This document shows, one piece after another, positions 24,730-35,202 of a stretch of DNA of 64,000 nucleotides. The DNA is from Holothuria scabra (lineage: Eukaryota; Echinodermata; Holothuroidea; Aspidochirotida; Holothuriidae). The stretch spans positions 35,963,884 through 36,027,883 of the forward strand of contig CM074200.1 in the NCBI GenBank assembly GCA_037179385.1, given 5' to 3'. Both the position numbers and the translations under genes were made by a program. The number at the start of each line of letters is the position of its first letter. The stretch's first letter is position 1. Below the pieces are notes generated by a model that ran no database searches, had not been told where the DNA came from, and saw only the letters and a program-made list of their open reading frames with translations.

Positions 24730-26545
24730 GAAACCAGAAAGCCAAAAGGCTTAGTGATTCCTTGCTGCTGAAATATAAGGCCTTTTTTCACACTGACATT
24801 GCTTTGCAATGTTTTTCAATTAACAGGGCTCCATAATGTGCCCACAAAGTACACATGCAAGGCATCGAATCTTCCTACATTGAGATCCCCCTTGCCCGTC
24901 GTGAACCCAAATGACATTTGACCTCCACCAAAAACTTCTGGGACCATGTATTCACTATGTGCCATCTACATGACAAGTTACAGGACCCTACAAGTGACCT
25001 TTCTTGAAAGACTGTGAAGGAAAGCTTGTCAGGCTTTGAACATGCTGACTCCAAATGAACTTTGACCTTTGGGAAAATCAATAGGGATCATCTGCTAAAT
25101 ATGACCAATCCACACAATAAATGTGAGATTAGTCACAATTACCCTTCTTGAGATACTGTGTTTACAAGCAATTTCTAAGGAATTTACCTTTTGACCTCTC
25201 GTGACCCCAAATGACCTTTGACCTCCACGAAAATCGATATGGGTCATCTACTCAATATGACCAACCCACACACCAAATATGAGCATAGTCACATGTACCG
25301 TTCTCGAGTTATCGTGTTTACGAAGTTTTCACCTTTTGACCTCTCATGACCCCAAATGACCTTTGACCTCCACGAAAATCGATACGGATCATCTACTCAA
25401 TATGACGAACCCACACACCAAATATGAGCATAGTCACATGTACCATTCTCGAGTTATCGTGTTTACGAAGTTTTCACCTTTTGACCTCTGGTGACCCCAA
25501 ATGACCTTTGATCTCCACCAAAAACAATAGGGATCATCTACTCAATATGGCCAATGCACACCCAAATATGAGATTAGTCACACTTACCCTTCTCTTCAGA
25601 TACCGTGTTTACAAGCAATTTCTAAGGAATTTACCTATTGACCTCTCGTGACCCCAAATGACCTTTGACATCCACGAAAATCGATACGGATCATCTACTC
25701 AATATGACCAACCCACACACCAAATATGAGCAGAGTCACATGTACCGTTCTCGAGTTATTGTGTTTACGAAGTTTTCACCTTTTGACCTCTGGTGACCCC
25801 AAATGACCTTTGATCTCCACCAAAAACAATAGGGATCATCTACTCAATATGGCCAATGCACACACTAAATATGAGATTAGTCACACTTACCCTTCTTCAG
25901 ATACCGTGTTTACAAGCAATTTCTAAGGAATTTACCTATTGACCTCTGGTGACCCCAAATGACCTTTGACATCCACGAAAATCGATACGGATCATCTACT
26001 CAATATGACCAACCCACACACTAAATATGAGCACAGTCACATGTACCGTTCTCGAGTTATCGTGTTTACGAAGTTTTCACCTTTTGACCTCTGGTGACCC
26101 CAAATGACCTTTGATCTCCACCAAAAACAATAGGGATCATCTACTCAATATGGCCAATGCACACACTAAATATGAGATTAGTCACACTTACCCTTCTTCA
26201 GATACCGTGTTTACAAGCAATTTCTAAGGAATTTACCTATTGACCTCTCGTGACCCCAAATGACCTTTGACCTCCACGAAAATCGATACGGATCATCTAC
26301 TCAATATGACCAATGCACACACCAAATATGAGCATAGTCACATGTACCGTTCTCGAGATATCGTGTTTACAAAGTTTTGACCTTTTGACCTCTGGTGACC
26401 CCAAATGACCTTTGATCTCCACCAAAAACAATAGGGATCATCTACTCAATATGACCAACCTACACACCAAATACGAGGTTAGTCACACTTACCCTTCTTG
26501 AGATATTGTGTTTACAAGCCAAAGCGTCACATACACACACACACA

Positions 26546-26594
<49 letters not shown>

Positions 26595-26647
26595 ACGACA
26601 TCACCATCGCATAGATTCCTTGCCTGCCTTCGGCAAGGAATCAAAAA
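24730..26647 (+). mobile_element. Helentron/HINE-like element with tandem array, copy 2
   Basis: Same four-part structure and direct orientation as copy 1. The 5' block (24730 to about 25165) differs from copy 1 at only a few positions. The array has nine full monomers with the marker TGACCTTTGA at 25212, 25357, 25502, 25660, 25804, 25960, 26105, 26261 and 26406. A CA microsatellite and the terminal stem-loop (26614-26642) follow. Flanks on both sides differ from copy 1, so this is an independent insertion rather than a segmental duplication. Confidence 0.72.
26531..26597 (+). repeat. (CA)n microsatellite inside HINE-like copy 2
   Basis: Long CA run with two ACAT interruptions between the array and the 3' stem-loop. 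It produces spurious His/Thr and Val/Cys open frames. Confidence 0.92.
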
Positions 26648-29046
26648 AGGTTCTTTTTTCTTGTTCTGTTTGGAAGGCAGCACCAAATTTGGAACAAAGT
26701 ATGTACACCATCCCCTTCAGCTTAGAGGTACCCATAGAATCAATATTTTTACCATCATAACTAAAGAAGTTAAGAAGAACTGAAAATGATGTACTGGCTT
26801 GATAGATGTTTTGGTACTACAGAACATGGGAGCATGTGCAAAAAATTTTATAAGCCTTTAAAATAGTAAAGCAACCTGTATGACAGTTTATTTAATCATC
26901 CACCCAATTAGATAGGCTTTAATGTTTACTTAAGAAATATGGTAATGAAAGTCTGTTTGATAACAGAGTAAACACTATGTCAGTGTCAGCTTTAACCTAA
27001 ATACATCAATATTTAGCAATGAAAGTGAATGCTAATTGAATGGCTATTATTTAAGCCTTTTGTTAAAAGTCTGTAAATGAGTATTTATAAGTGATAATTC
27101 TACAGTACCTTACATCCAAACATCAGCACAATGTTTCGAAAGCCACAACTTTCACAAGGGTGAATAATTACAGTGTCAAATGAAATCATTATTGCAAACT
27201 TACAGAAACATCTACCTGACTTTAACATTTAAAAGTCAATTGTATAGGAACCAGTGGAGTAGCCACAGGGAAAGGGGGAAGGGGGTAGTGTGATAGCTAT
27301 CATTATATATTTTTACATTCTGGTCATAATTTTTATGGAAATTGAGCAAAATTTGACAGAATTTTTGCATTGAGAATAATTCATTCATCCTCATTGTTCG
27401 AATGGACTGTTTAAACATTCTGTTAAAAGATTGGTCAGAATGATTTAATGTATTTCCCTTTTGTCAAACACAAAGTATCACTTTAACAAAGCTACAGTAT
27501 AGAAGAAAGTACTGAACATTGCAAACAACTGTACTGTAATACTGTATGGTACATGTCTCATTCACTTGATCACATCTAATTTCATACATTTTTCACTATT
27601 TAAAAATTAATGATATCCTTCTGTTTCACAAAGAACCTTTCTTTTACAAACATACTGATTTGAAGCCTAGAGACATGGATAAACTTTTTTTTGCAAGGTC
27701 TGCTTCTTCAGTGAGTTGTAACTTGATCTTGGATACATACTGTACTATACCCTACATAGCTCAGTATTTAATTGTATCCTTTTTTCCAAGTTTTGAGTGA
27801 ATATTTGATGAATTGCTCTTCGTTTAAGGAAGTCAACAGAATATTCCATATTACCTTAGTGAGTTATTAACTCCAGTTCTGTGTATCAGTGTTTTTGAGA
27901 CAGACACTTTGTCCCCTTTCTTGTGCACTGACAAACAACCAAAACATATTGACAATTCTGTGAGTTTTCTATTTCACATACTGCAGTGAAGAATGTTATC
28001 TCAGCTGAAGGATACAAATTATTTGTTTAATGGTTGTATGTTTTGAGTTCTAAAAAAGGAAAATCAAGGTCTATTTTTTGAAGTTATTTCACTTTTAAAT
28101 GCTGAAATAAATAAATTAGGGCAGAAAACTGCATTCATCACAATGCCAAAAGTGTCATATCTGTTATTCTGTCAATTTGCAATTCATCAGTATGACAAGA
28201 AAGGGAGAAGTTGTTAGACCAAACTTCCTTTTACTTGTGGGAAGGCAAAATCCCCAAAACTCCCTGGTTTGGGAGTCTATGAGCTCCGATACCTACCTCC
28301 TATTGACCTATATATCGTTATTGCCCGCAATAACCGTCTGGCAAAAACCTAATAACACCGTGGTAGGGAGGAGCGAAATAGACTTAACAATTAGTGACTG
28401 GTGCTTCATTGCAAAATGATGCAGGGATTTCACATTAAAAACAATGTGAATTGAGAAGGTGACGAAGCAATGCAGTCAATCATGGAGATTGTTCTGACTG
28501 TTCCGATTTCCCAAACTGTTTTAAAAGCTACCAAATTTATCATACAGTGCAAACAAATACTGTACTCAAGACACACCGAGTTTCATCATACAAACTCAAT
28601 GGGGACTACAAAAAGGTGATACTACATTGTATTGACCATTACAACCATGCACTGCATGCTAGTCAAAGTGTGACAATGCCTGGAGTACCTTCACTAGTTG
28701 TGATCCTGCAAAATTTTTGAAGTTCTATCATTGCAAATATTGTAAGATAAATTGTATTTGTGCCGAAGTAAATCGATGCAGTATTTATGTCAGCACTTTT
28801 TTTACCACTGCCAATTTCTTACTTGTGAGGGCTGCCCTCAGGCTGTGGAGTATTTCACACTGTAGTAACATGTACTGTACTGTACTGTCACTGTGCAGTG
28901 CAGTACAGTACTGTATATGCTTTCAGAGTTTACCCTTACATGACATTTGACCTGTTTGACATTGTTGTAACTCTAAACTGGCTTCATGTATCAGCTTAAC
29001 TTTTGCCAAGTTGCTTTGGTGCTTTTGGGGGTCTACTACCACAACC
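26648..29046. other. Intronic sequence without recognised genes
   Basis: AT-rich. A short less AT-rich patch at about 28200-28410 has no convincing splice-bounded coding potential. Confidence 0.35.
28866..28916. repeat. Hairpin built from TACTGTAC / CAGTACAG words
   Basis: TGTACTGTACTGTACTG is followed by a short spacer and CAGTGCAGTACAGTACTGTA, giving an imperfect stem-loop. The same TACAGTA/TACTGTA words recur singly throughout the window. Confidence 0.6.
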
Positions 29047-29333
29047 TTAACCCTTTACCGTTGTGCTCCGATCGGGGCATATTTGCGCCTCACAGGAGTG
29101 GGCGGAAAAGCGGACGTAGCACGCCCCACATCAGCTTCCGTAGGCCACTGACCCATGACCTTAAACTATTGTCTCTCTCATTGTTGTGGCCGAATTTTCA
29201 GGTAGCTACTCGCAGTTTCGAGCTCCGCGTGAAACAGTAAAGATGGGTGACAGCCGAGCTCCCCGTATGGGTCCAAAAGGACCCAAACAACGGTAAAGGG
29301 TCCAAAAGGACCCAAACAACGGTAAAGGGTTAA
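29047..29333 (+). mobile_element. piggyBac-type MITE with TTAA target duplication
   Basis: TTAA (29047-29050) is followed by CCCTTTACCGTTG, and CAACGGTAAAGGG is followed by TTAA (29330-29333). Perfect 13-base terminal repeats beginning CCC with TTAA duplications are the piggyBac signature. The element body is 29051-29329 (279 bases), more GC-rich than its surroundings and non-coding. The right terminus is tandemly duplicated: a 29-base block containing GGTCCAAAAGGACCC and ACAACGGTAAA occurs twice. Confidence 0.9.
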
Positions 29334-29654
29334 GCAATTTTTTTTTCTATTTATTTTTAAGCTATGTTAATACATAACTATGTGAGTTTACAGTCATCAC
29401 TAAAACAAGAGTTACAGAACATTGAACATCAGAAATGTTAGGCAATTTGAGGTCACTTAAAATTAAAATTTGACCAGTAGGCTTATACAATGTCCTCCTA
29501 TTGAAGTGTACAGTACAATAACTGAAGTCTATGGTTCAAAAATAGCTAAAGACTGGAAAATGAATCTTCCAAAACCCATTGATGCTAGCCTATCTCATTC
29601 ATTGCTGAGAATTGAAAGATGTGTGTGATGTTGATGCTGATAAGTTATTGACTT
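29334..29654. other. Short unassigned intronic stretch
   Basis: T-rich near 29339-29352. No gene seen. Confidence 0.35.
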
Positions 29655-29912
29655 AAAGGTAAAGAGCAGTCCCCCCAAACTTATTTTGAAGAAAAAGCTA
29701 AATAACTCAATTTTCATCTTATTTCTCTTCAAAGTATCTTTAATTACATCTTATTCCTTCACCATTGCACATTCAAAGCAATTCCCATGCAGTTATTTCT
29801 AGTCAATTTCACATTTCAAGAGAAAAACATTGTCACACGACTCCCAACAGCCAATCATGAAACAGGACAGTATACTACACTTCTTCAGTTTGGGATGACT
29901 GCTCCTGCCCTT
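29655..29912 (+). mobile_element. MITE family S, copy 2
   Basis: Ends AAAGGTAAAGAGCAGTC and GACTGCTCCTGCCCTT are inverted. The interior AGCCAATCATGAAACAGGACAG is identical to copy 1. Confidence 0.8.
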
Positions 29913-30196
29913 GAAGTAGTCCAACTGCAAATGTCATAAATTTCTTTTTGTAAAGCTAACATTACCTGCTTTCATTTACTTTTGACATACAATATTTAAC
30001 AAATGGTCTTACACAGTTCCTGTTTTCTTGCACACCTGAGGAGGACTTGTATAGGCAAGTCATCCCAGTACGAACATAATTTGTAATCAAACACTGACAG
30101 ACGGTACACTAGATCACACACTGAGAGAAGGTTTGATTTTTATTTGATTTGATTTATTTATACCTCCAATTGATTTATATTACATGAATAATTAAC

Positions 30197-31370
30197 CTCG
30201 CGATGGCTTGTGTTACCCCGTGTTTACAAAAGGACAAAACCGCAGGCTAACACCGCGTTTTCCAGCATGTGATCTCACGTACCCCGTGTTAGTTTGATTG
30301 GGTTGTGCTACCATAGCAACGAGGTCAAATATTTCGCAAGAAATTCCGCCACTGTTGATAAACAAGAAGCAAGAATCAGTCACTACTGAACGTGCACACA
30401 TTCAAAATGGAATTAAGAAGATTATAATCCTATGCATTTTTATGCTTTGCTTTACTTCACTTGATGCACATTCGAAGAAATGAAATCAGCCGTCGATGGA
30501 GGGAAAATTGGGAAATGGCAGCAAAATGGCTCCTACTTTGGAGGCGTCTCAGTCTGCTGAGGAATGGTCGAATGCAACACCTCGCATCACTCAGTTTGCG
30601 CACAAAAGAAATGCTAGACCAAAATCGCTATGGATTAAGCCACGTACATCAGCCCTGTTTGAAACAATGTTGACAAATTTTGATAATAAGGTGTGGAAGG
30701 AGAATTTTCGGGTTGATCGGGATACATTCACCTTTTATATGCGATCGAATACGACCAGCAATAGAGAAACAAGATACTGTCATGAGGAGGGCCGTAAGTG
30801 TTGCGAAAAAGTAGCTATAACACTTTGGAGATTGGCCACGGACGCAGAGTTCAGAACAATTGGGAACATTTTGGCGTAGCGAGGAATATTGCATCTTCGC
30901 AAAGGAATAGTAGTACTACAGTGTAGCGAGGCTAGAGTACTAACATTACAGAACTGTCAAAATATTTTACCACGGCAATCAGTCAAGTTCCTCTCTGTAC
31001 TATGATGCTTTGGGAATAATGTCCAAGAAGTTTCGAAACAAGACAGAATAATGATCGCGATAATTGGTAACATTCACTTTGATATGAAGAATGAATTCTT
31101 TACGCAACGAATTCTTCAGCTGAACCAACACAACAGTACACCAACGAATGTCTCACACGTTTTACACATGCTATACACTATTGGCGATACACAAATTACA
31201 GATCTGCTTGGCCTGCTTGTCGTAAAACATTTGATATCTTAATTTATTACCACAAACACAGTGTTAAAAACTGCAGAACCCTGCGTTCGAAGGTGGATCC
31301 AAATTTAAACACCGACCCTGAGTTAACCCACGTTCCCACGTTACTCGTGCGCGAGATAACACCCTGTTAC
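30197..31370 (+). mobile_element. Decayed PIF/Harbinger-like transposon
   Basis: A transposase N-terminal fragment (30496-30879) sits between stretches rich in GTGTTACCCCGTGTT (left) and AACACCCTGTTACCTC (right), which look like degraded, partly inverted ends. Exact termini and target duplication could not be fixed; the limits given are approximate. Confidence 0.45.
30496..30879 (+). pseudogene. PIF/Harbinger transposase, N-terminal fragment
   Basis: 127 codons. Residues about 45-75 (SLWIKPRTSALFETML then WKENFRVDRDTF) and about 103-127 (CCEKVAITLWRLA, EFRTIGN) follow the order of the N-terminal helical region of Harbinger (HARBI1/DDE_Tnp_4-type) nucleases, which cut DNA for transposition. 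The frame stops before any of the catalytic DDE residues, so this is a truncated, inactive relic. A short frame at 31051-31242 downstream shows no continuing homology I can recognise. Confidence 0.6.
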
Positions 31371-31429
31371 CTCAAGCGGAGGGTACCTGAGACCACAGTA
31401 TTGGCTGTTTGAAAAATGAAGACTGAAAC

Positions 31430-31690
31430 TTGATTAGTACTGTACTCAGGCTTTGACAAATCCCCCCCCCCCCCGACAGTCCGGGACAAGTAAAAAATTA
31501 CTCGGACAAGTGAACTACTCAATATTATAGCCCGCTGGGCAAGCAGCACAGAAGTTTTCTTCACATAGGAATTCAATCGATAGTACTAGATAATTAGATA
31601 TGGACTCAGTGTATATTCATGTGGACAAGTAGACTTTGGGAATTCCTAGCCCGATGGACAAGTAATAAGAAATGAATTTATTGAAGTCTG
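31430..31690 (-). repeat. Dispersed repeat with GGACAAGT words, copy 1
   Basis: Contains several GGACAAGT/GGCAAG motifs next to AGCCCG(C/A)TGG words, in reverse orientation to the related block at 38840-39110. Non-coding in all frames. It may be a decayed transposon or a decayed coding relic. Confidence 0.4.
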
Positions 31691-32099
31691 ACTGTACTGT
31701 ACATGTATCACAAGACAATCTAATGTGCTACCATAGGAAATTAAGTGAATAAAATACAACATTTTATCTAGACTTATCTGTCCATCAAAAAATGGTGGGA
31801 AATTGCTGGGGTCCATCAGTCTTCACTTTAGTTATTTTGATTTTTGAATTTCAAACAATACAGATAATGTAGATGCAAACAAGCTACAGTATAACACCAT
31901 AAATACAGTACAACAATAAGAACAATTATTTGAACTGAAAACAGTCATTCATGGTACTGTACATGTAGACAAAAGAAACCAGAAAGAGACCCTAAAACTT
32001 TCCAGAAATCTCAAGAACATTTAGTAACTGGATCCATGTATCTGCATATATCTACTGTAAGAGCAGGAATATCCTGTGAAGATCAGAGGTGGTCGTGTG

Positions 32100-33160
32100 T
32101 CACTTGCTTTTTGGTTTCCCGAAAGGGAAATCCTTTGGACTCATGCAGACAACACTTTTGCAAAACATGTAGGATCGTACATTTTAGTGTTGGCTCAAGC
32201 TATGGTTTGTAAGCTCAACGACTGAAAATTATTTCTTTGTTTCGCCCTGTTTTCAGCAGAGTAGTACCAAGCCAAAGACTGTCTTCATTTTGGATCATCG
32301 AGGTCGTTGTTGTAAGGGTAGATCATTGTTAAAAGGGACAGCTGTGTGAATGGCATTGCTGGACACCAAAAATATATTGCAATGTGTGGCTTTTTGTTCC
32401 TTTTTGAAAGAATACTGTGACTTTCATCAGGTATATTTATAATTTTTGATTGCATAATTGCATAAACATCAAATTTTGTCTCCAAAATATGTCCACATTG
32501 GGACGTCACAAATATGTGTACCTTCTGTAAAATGTAGCAGTCTTTATGAAGCTTTGTTTCGCTAAGCGGTTGTACATTACTTGACAGCAGGGCATAGTCA
32601 AATATTGCCATGTTTTTACAAAGTGACCAACAATTATACATCAAGACTTTGTCAACATTTTTGCTTAGAATTATAATTTTACTATTTGTTATCCATGGTA
32701 AATGTACTTTGATGCTCTTCTTAAGAATTGTGAGGTATTTTTTAGTTCAAGATACAGCTTTACTCCCTATTATTATTTATGTGGAAGCCATTGTACCGTC
32801 TAAAAGGTCACACATCGGGCCGGCTTTTCGGCCGCAGTTACGTAATAGCATGCACAATGCATGCATTTGGGTCAGTTAGTGGTTGTGACCTTACAGTATA
32901 TCCACAGTGAACAAAGTAAAATATTGCCGTGTTTCTTGCATAGAGGCTAACATTTATTTTGATTTGTACACAAAAATTCAACAAAAATTTTGTTTCAAAA
33001 TTATTTTTTAATCTTTGTCTTCCATTTGGAAACTTCAATGATACCTTCGGTACAAATTGTTAGGAACTTTTTGACGAAGATACACTCTTTACTCCCTATG
33101 ATTAAGTAGACCTCACTGGACCTCCTAATAGGTCACTTATCCGGACGACTTTTCTATTCT
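32100..33160 (-). repeat. Dispersed repeat family A, copy 2 (inverted)
   Basis: Reverse complement of 1-1035 with small indels. It ends on the right at ACTTTTCTATTC and on the left at the GGTTTCCCGAAAGGGAAATC block. It includes the CGGGCCGGCTTTTCGGCCGC segment and the AGGTCACTTATCCGG segment. No coding region is readable. Confidence 0.75.
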
Positions 33161-33486
33161 TTATCGCAGTGAAAACACAGGCGTGACTTTTATTGAATCA
33201 TTTCGTCACGTCACTTAAACCATGGAAACAGGATCGGATTACTGAGTCTCACTCGCTATATTCACAGCCTAAAGTTAGACTCGAAGAAAAACTTTGCAAT
33301 TAGGCTACTTTGTTTAATAAGCTGTTCATTGTTTGAATCTCCATTGTTTGAATGTCAAGGGAAAACACATGTTTTCATGTAAAAACCTGTGATAACCCCT
33401 GGAAAAACATGTGAAAAGCTGCTAATTTGGAACTAATTGCCTCACCTGTTTTTGTAAGGGTTCCATTGATATTAGTTACTATGAAA

Positions 33487-35194
33487 TAGGGTTTCACGGT
33501 ACCACTGATAATTGCTACCGTCGGTACCACCACAAATGGTACCGGTATTACCGTAGTACCGGTACCAGAAGAGTAAAAAAGTAGGATTTTTATCACATGC
33601 AAAATATCCGTAAAAATACCATGCATTGACATAAGTGAAGCCTTCTGATAATCCCTGCCTCCTGTTTCAGTATTTTTTATAACATTAGTCACCCCACACT
33701 AAACAAATCGGTAAACAAAAAAAGAAATAACCTCTCTGCAAATTTAGCGTCCGATAATTTCGGGACACACAATAAATCAGCGCCACACGTCCGCACCGGA
33801 GCTAGACCCCACAAGATGACAAGAGCACTCAGGATTGTAATGAAGATTGCAAAAATAATTTCTGCAAATAATAACAACCCCCCTCCTAAAGTATGACCAA
33901 AAATTATTAAGTAGAACTTTACAAAAATATTTCCATAAAAGACTGATTCATCAAGCTTTCTTCCCGCCGAGTTATCGCTATCAAAACTAAATCAAAGTGC
34001 TTCAAGATTGAATTTACGAATGCATCGCGCAGCAATCCGTTGTACAATAACACTATACTGTTCTTCAGTACGTAGAGCAATACAACAAAGCAAGTGAGTT
34101 GATCAGTTGAACTGAACACGCGAGCCAATGATTTAAGCGGGATTTACTGTGTGTTCAGTCCCATTGCTTCACCGAGTTACAGTAATTTCTGAAAGAACGT
34201 TCGTTGCGTTCGTACGGAAGTTTTTCTCCCACAGACATAGACAGTGGACGTTATGGAACGGTCCCACTGAATCACTGTGTTAAAATCAGAAATCGTCAAT
34301 GCAACGTTCATGTCAGAGCTTGCAATGTTATGATTCTTTGTCTGCTTACAACGAATTTCGCACTCGTATAATGTTGTGTGCTATCGTAATCAAAGTGAAT
34401 TTTATCAATCAACGCATGGTACTGTATCTATTCGCAATACACCATGTGGAAGCATTTGCTGATGAGCAGCGATCGTTTGGGGGTTGCGCAGAATGTCAAA
34501 AGAAAGCAAGGGCCCTGTTAGTGTGGAAGGTACTAGTTCTGCGAAAGTAACGTTAAACAGCACTTTCCGAAATTCGTAGGGGGATTTGTGACTGAAATAG
34601 CACAAAACGATTATGAAGTGAATGTTCCCTGTTTGTATTGCAATCCTTAGAGACACGGCGCATTTATCAAATGGGTTTTTGTTTTATTCAAGTATCATTC
34701 AAATTCAATGCTTTATTTTTGAGAAAAGATTTTCACCGCAAAGTTGACTAATCGTGTCCGTCTAAATACACAATGTGAAGGCACGGGCAAAGCTAGCGCT
34801 GGCAGGGATCGTTCTGAGATTGCGCAGAATGTCGATAGAAAGCAAGTTCCTTTTTAGGGTGGATGGTGCTAGTTCTGCGAAAGTAACATTAAACGGCAAT
34901 TTCCGAAATTCTTAGGGGGGATTTGTGACTGAAATGGTGCGAAATGATTATCAAGTGACTATTCCCTGTTTATATAATAATGTTTAGAGACACAGGGCAT
35001 TTATCAAATGGACGTTTGTTACATTTTAGTATCATTCTAATTTAAATGCTATAACTTTGAGAAAAGATTTTCACCTTACAGTTGAGTACCGAGTCTCCAC
35101 GATACTTCGGTACCTTTAGGTTGGTGGTACCGTACTGTACTGGTACCGGTACGTACCGGTACTTACGGAAATACCGGTATACCGTGAAACCTTA
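33487..35194 (-). mobile_element. hAT-type non-autonomous element, copy 2 (1,708 bases, inverted)
   Basis: Exactly the same length as copy 1 and nearly identical to its reverse complement. Ends are TAGGGTTTCACGGTA and TACCGTGAAACCTTA. It has its own perfect 8-base target duplication, CTATGAAA (33479-33486 and 35195-35202), so it is an independent insertion. It shares the 341-base internal duplication and the CGGTAC-rich subterminal zones. Confidence 0.88.
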
Positions 35195-35202
35195 CTATGA
35201 AA

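Noticed and set aside
26489..26783. His/Thr-rich and Val/Cys-rich open frames
   Set aside because: Translations of the CA microsatellite and the HINE-like 3' end.
1..35194. One large inverted duplication joining repeat A and the hAT pair
   Set aside because: The order is A then hAT at both loci, whereas an inverted duplication would reverse the order; each hAT copy also has its own target duplication.
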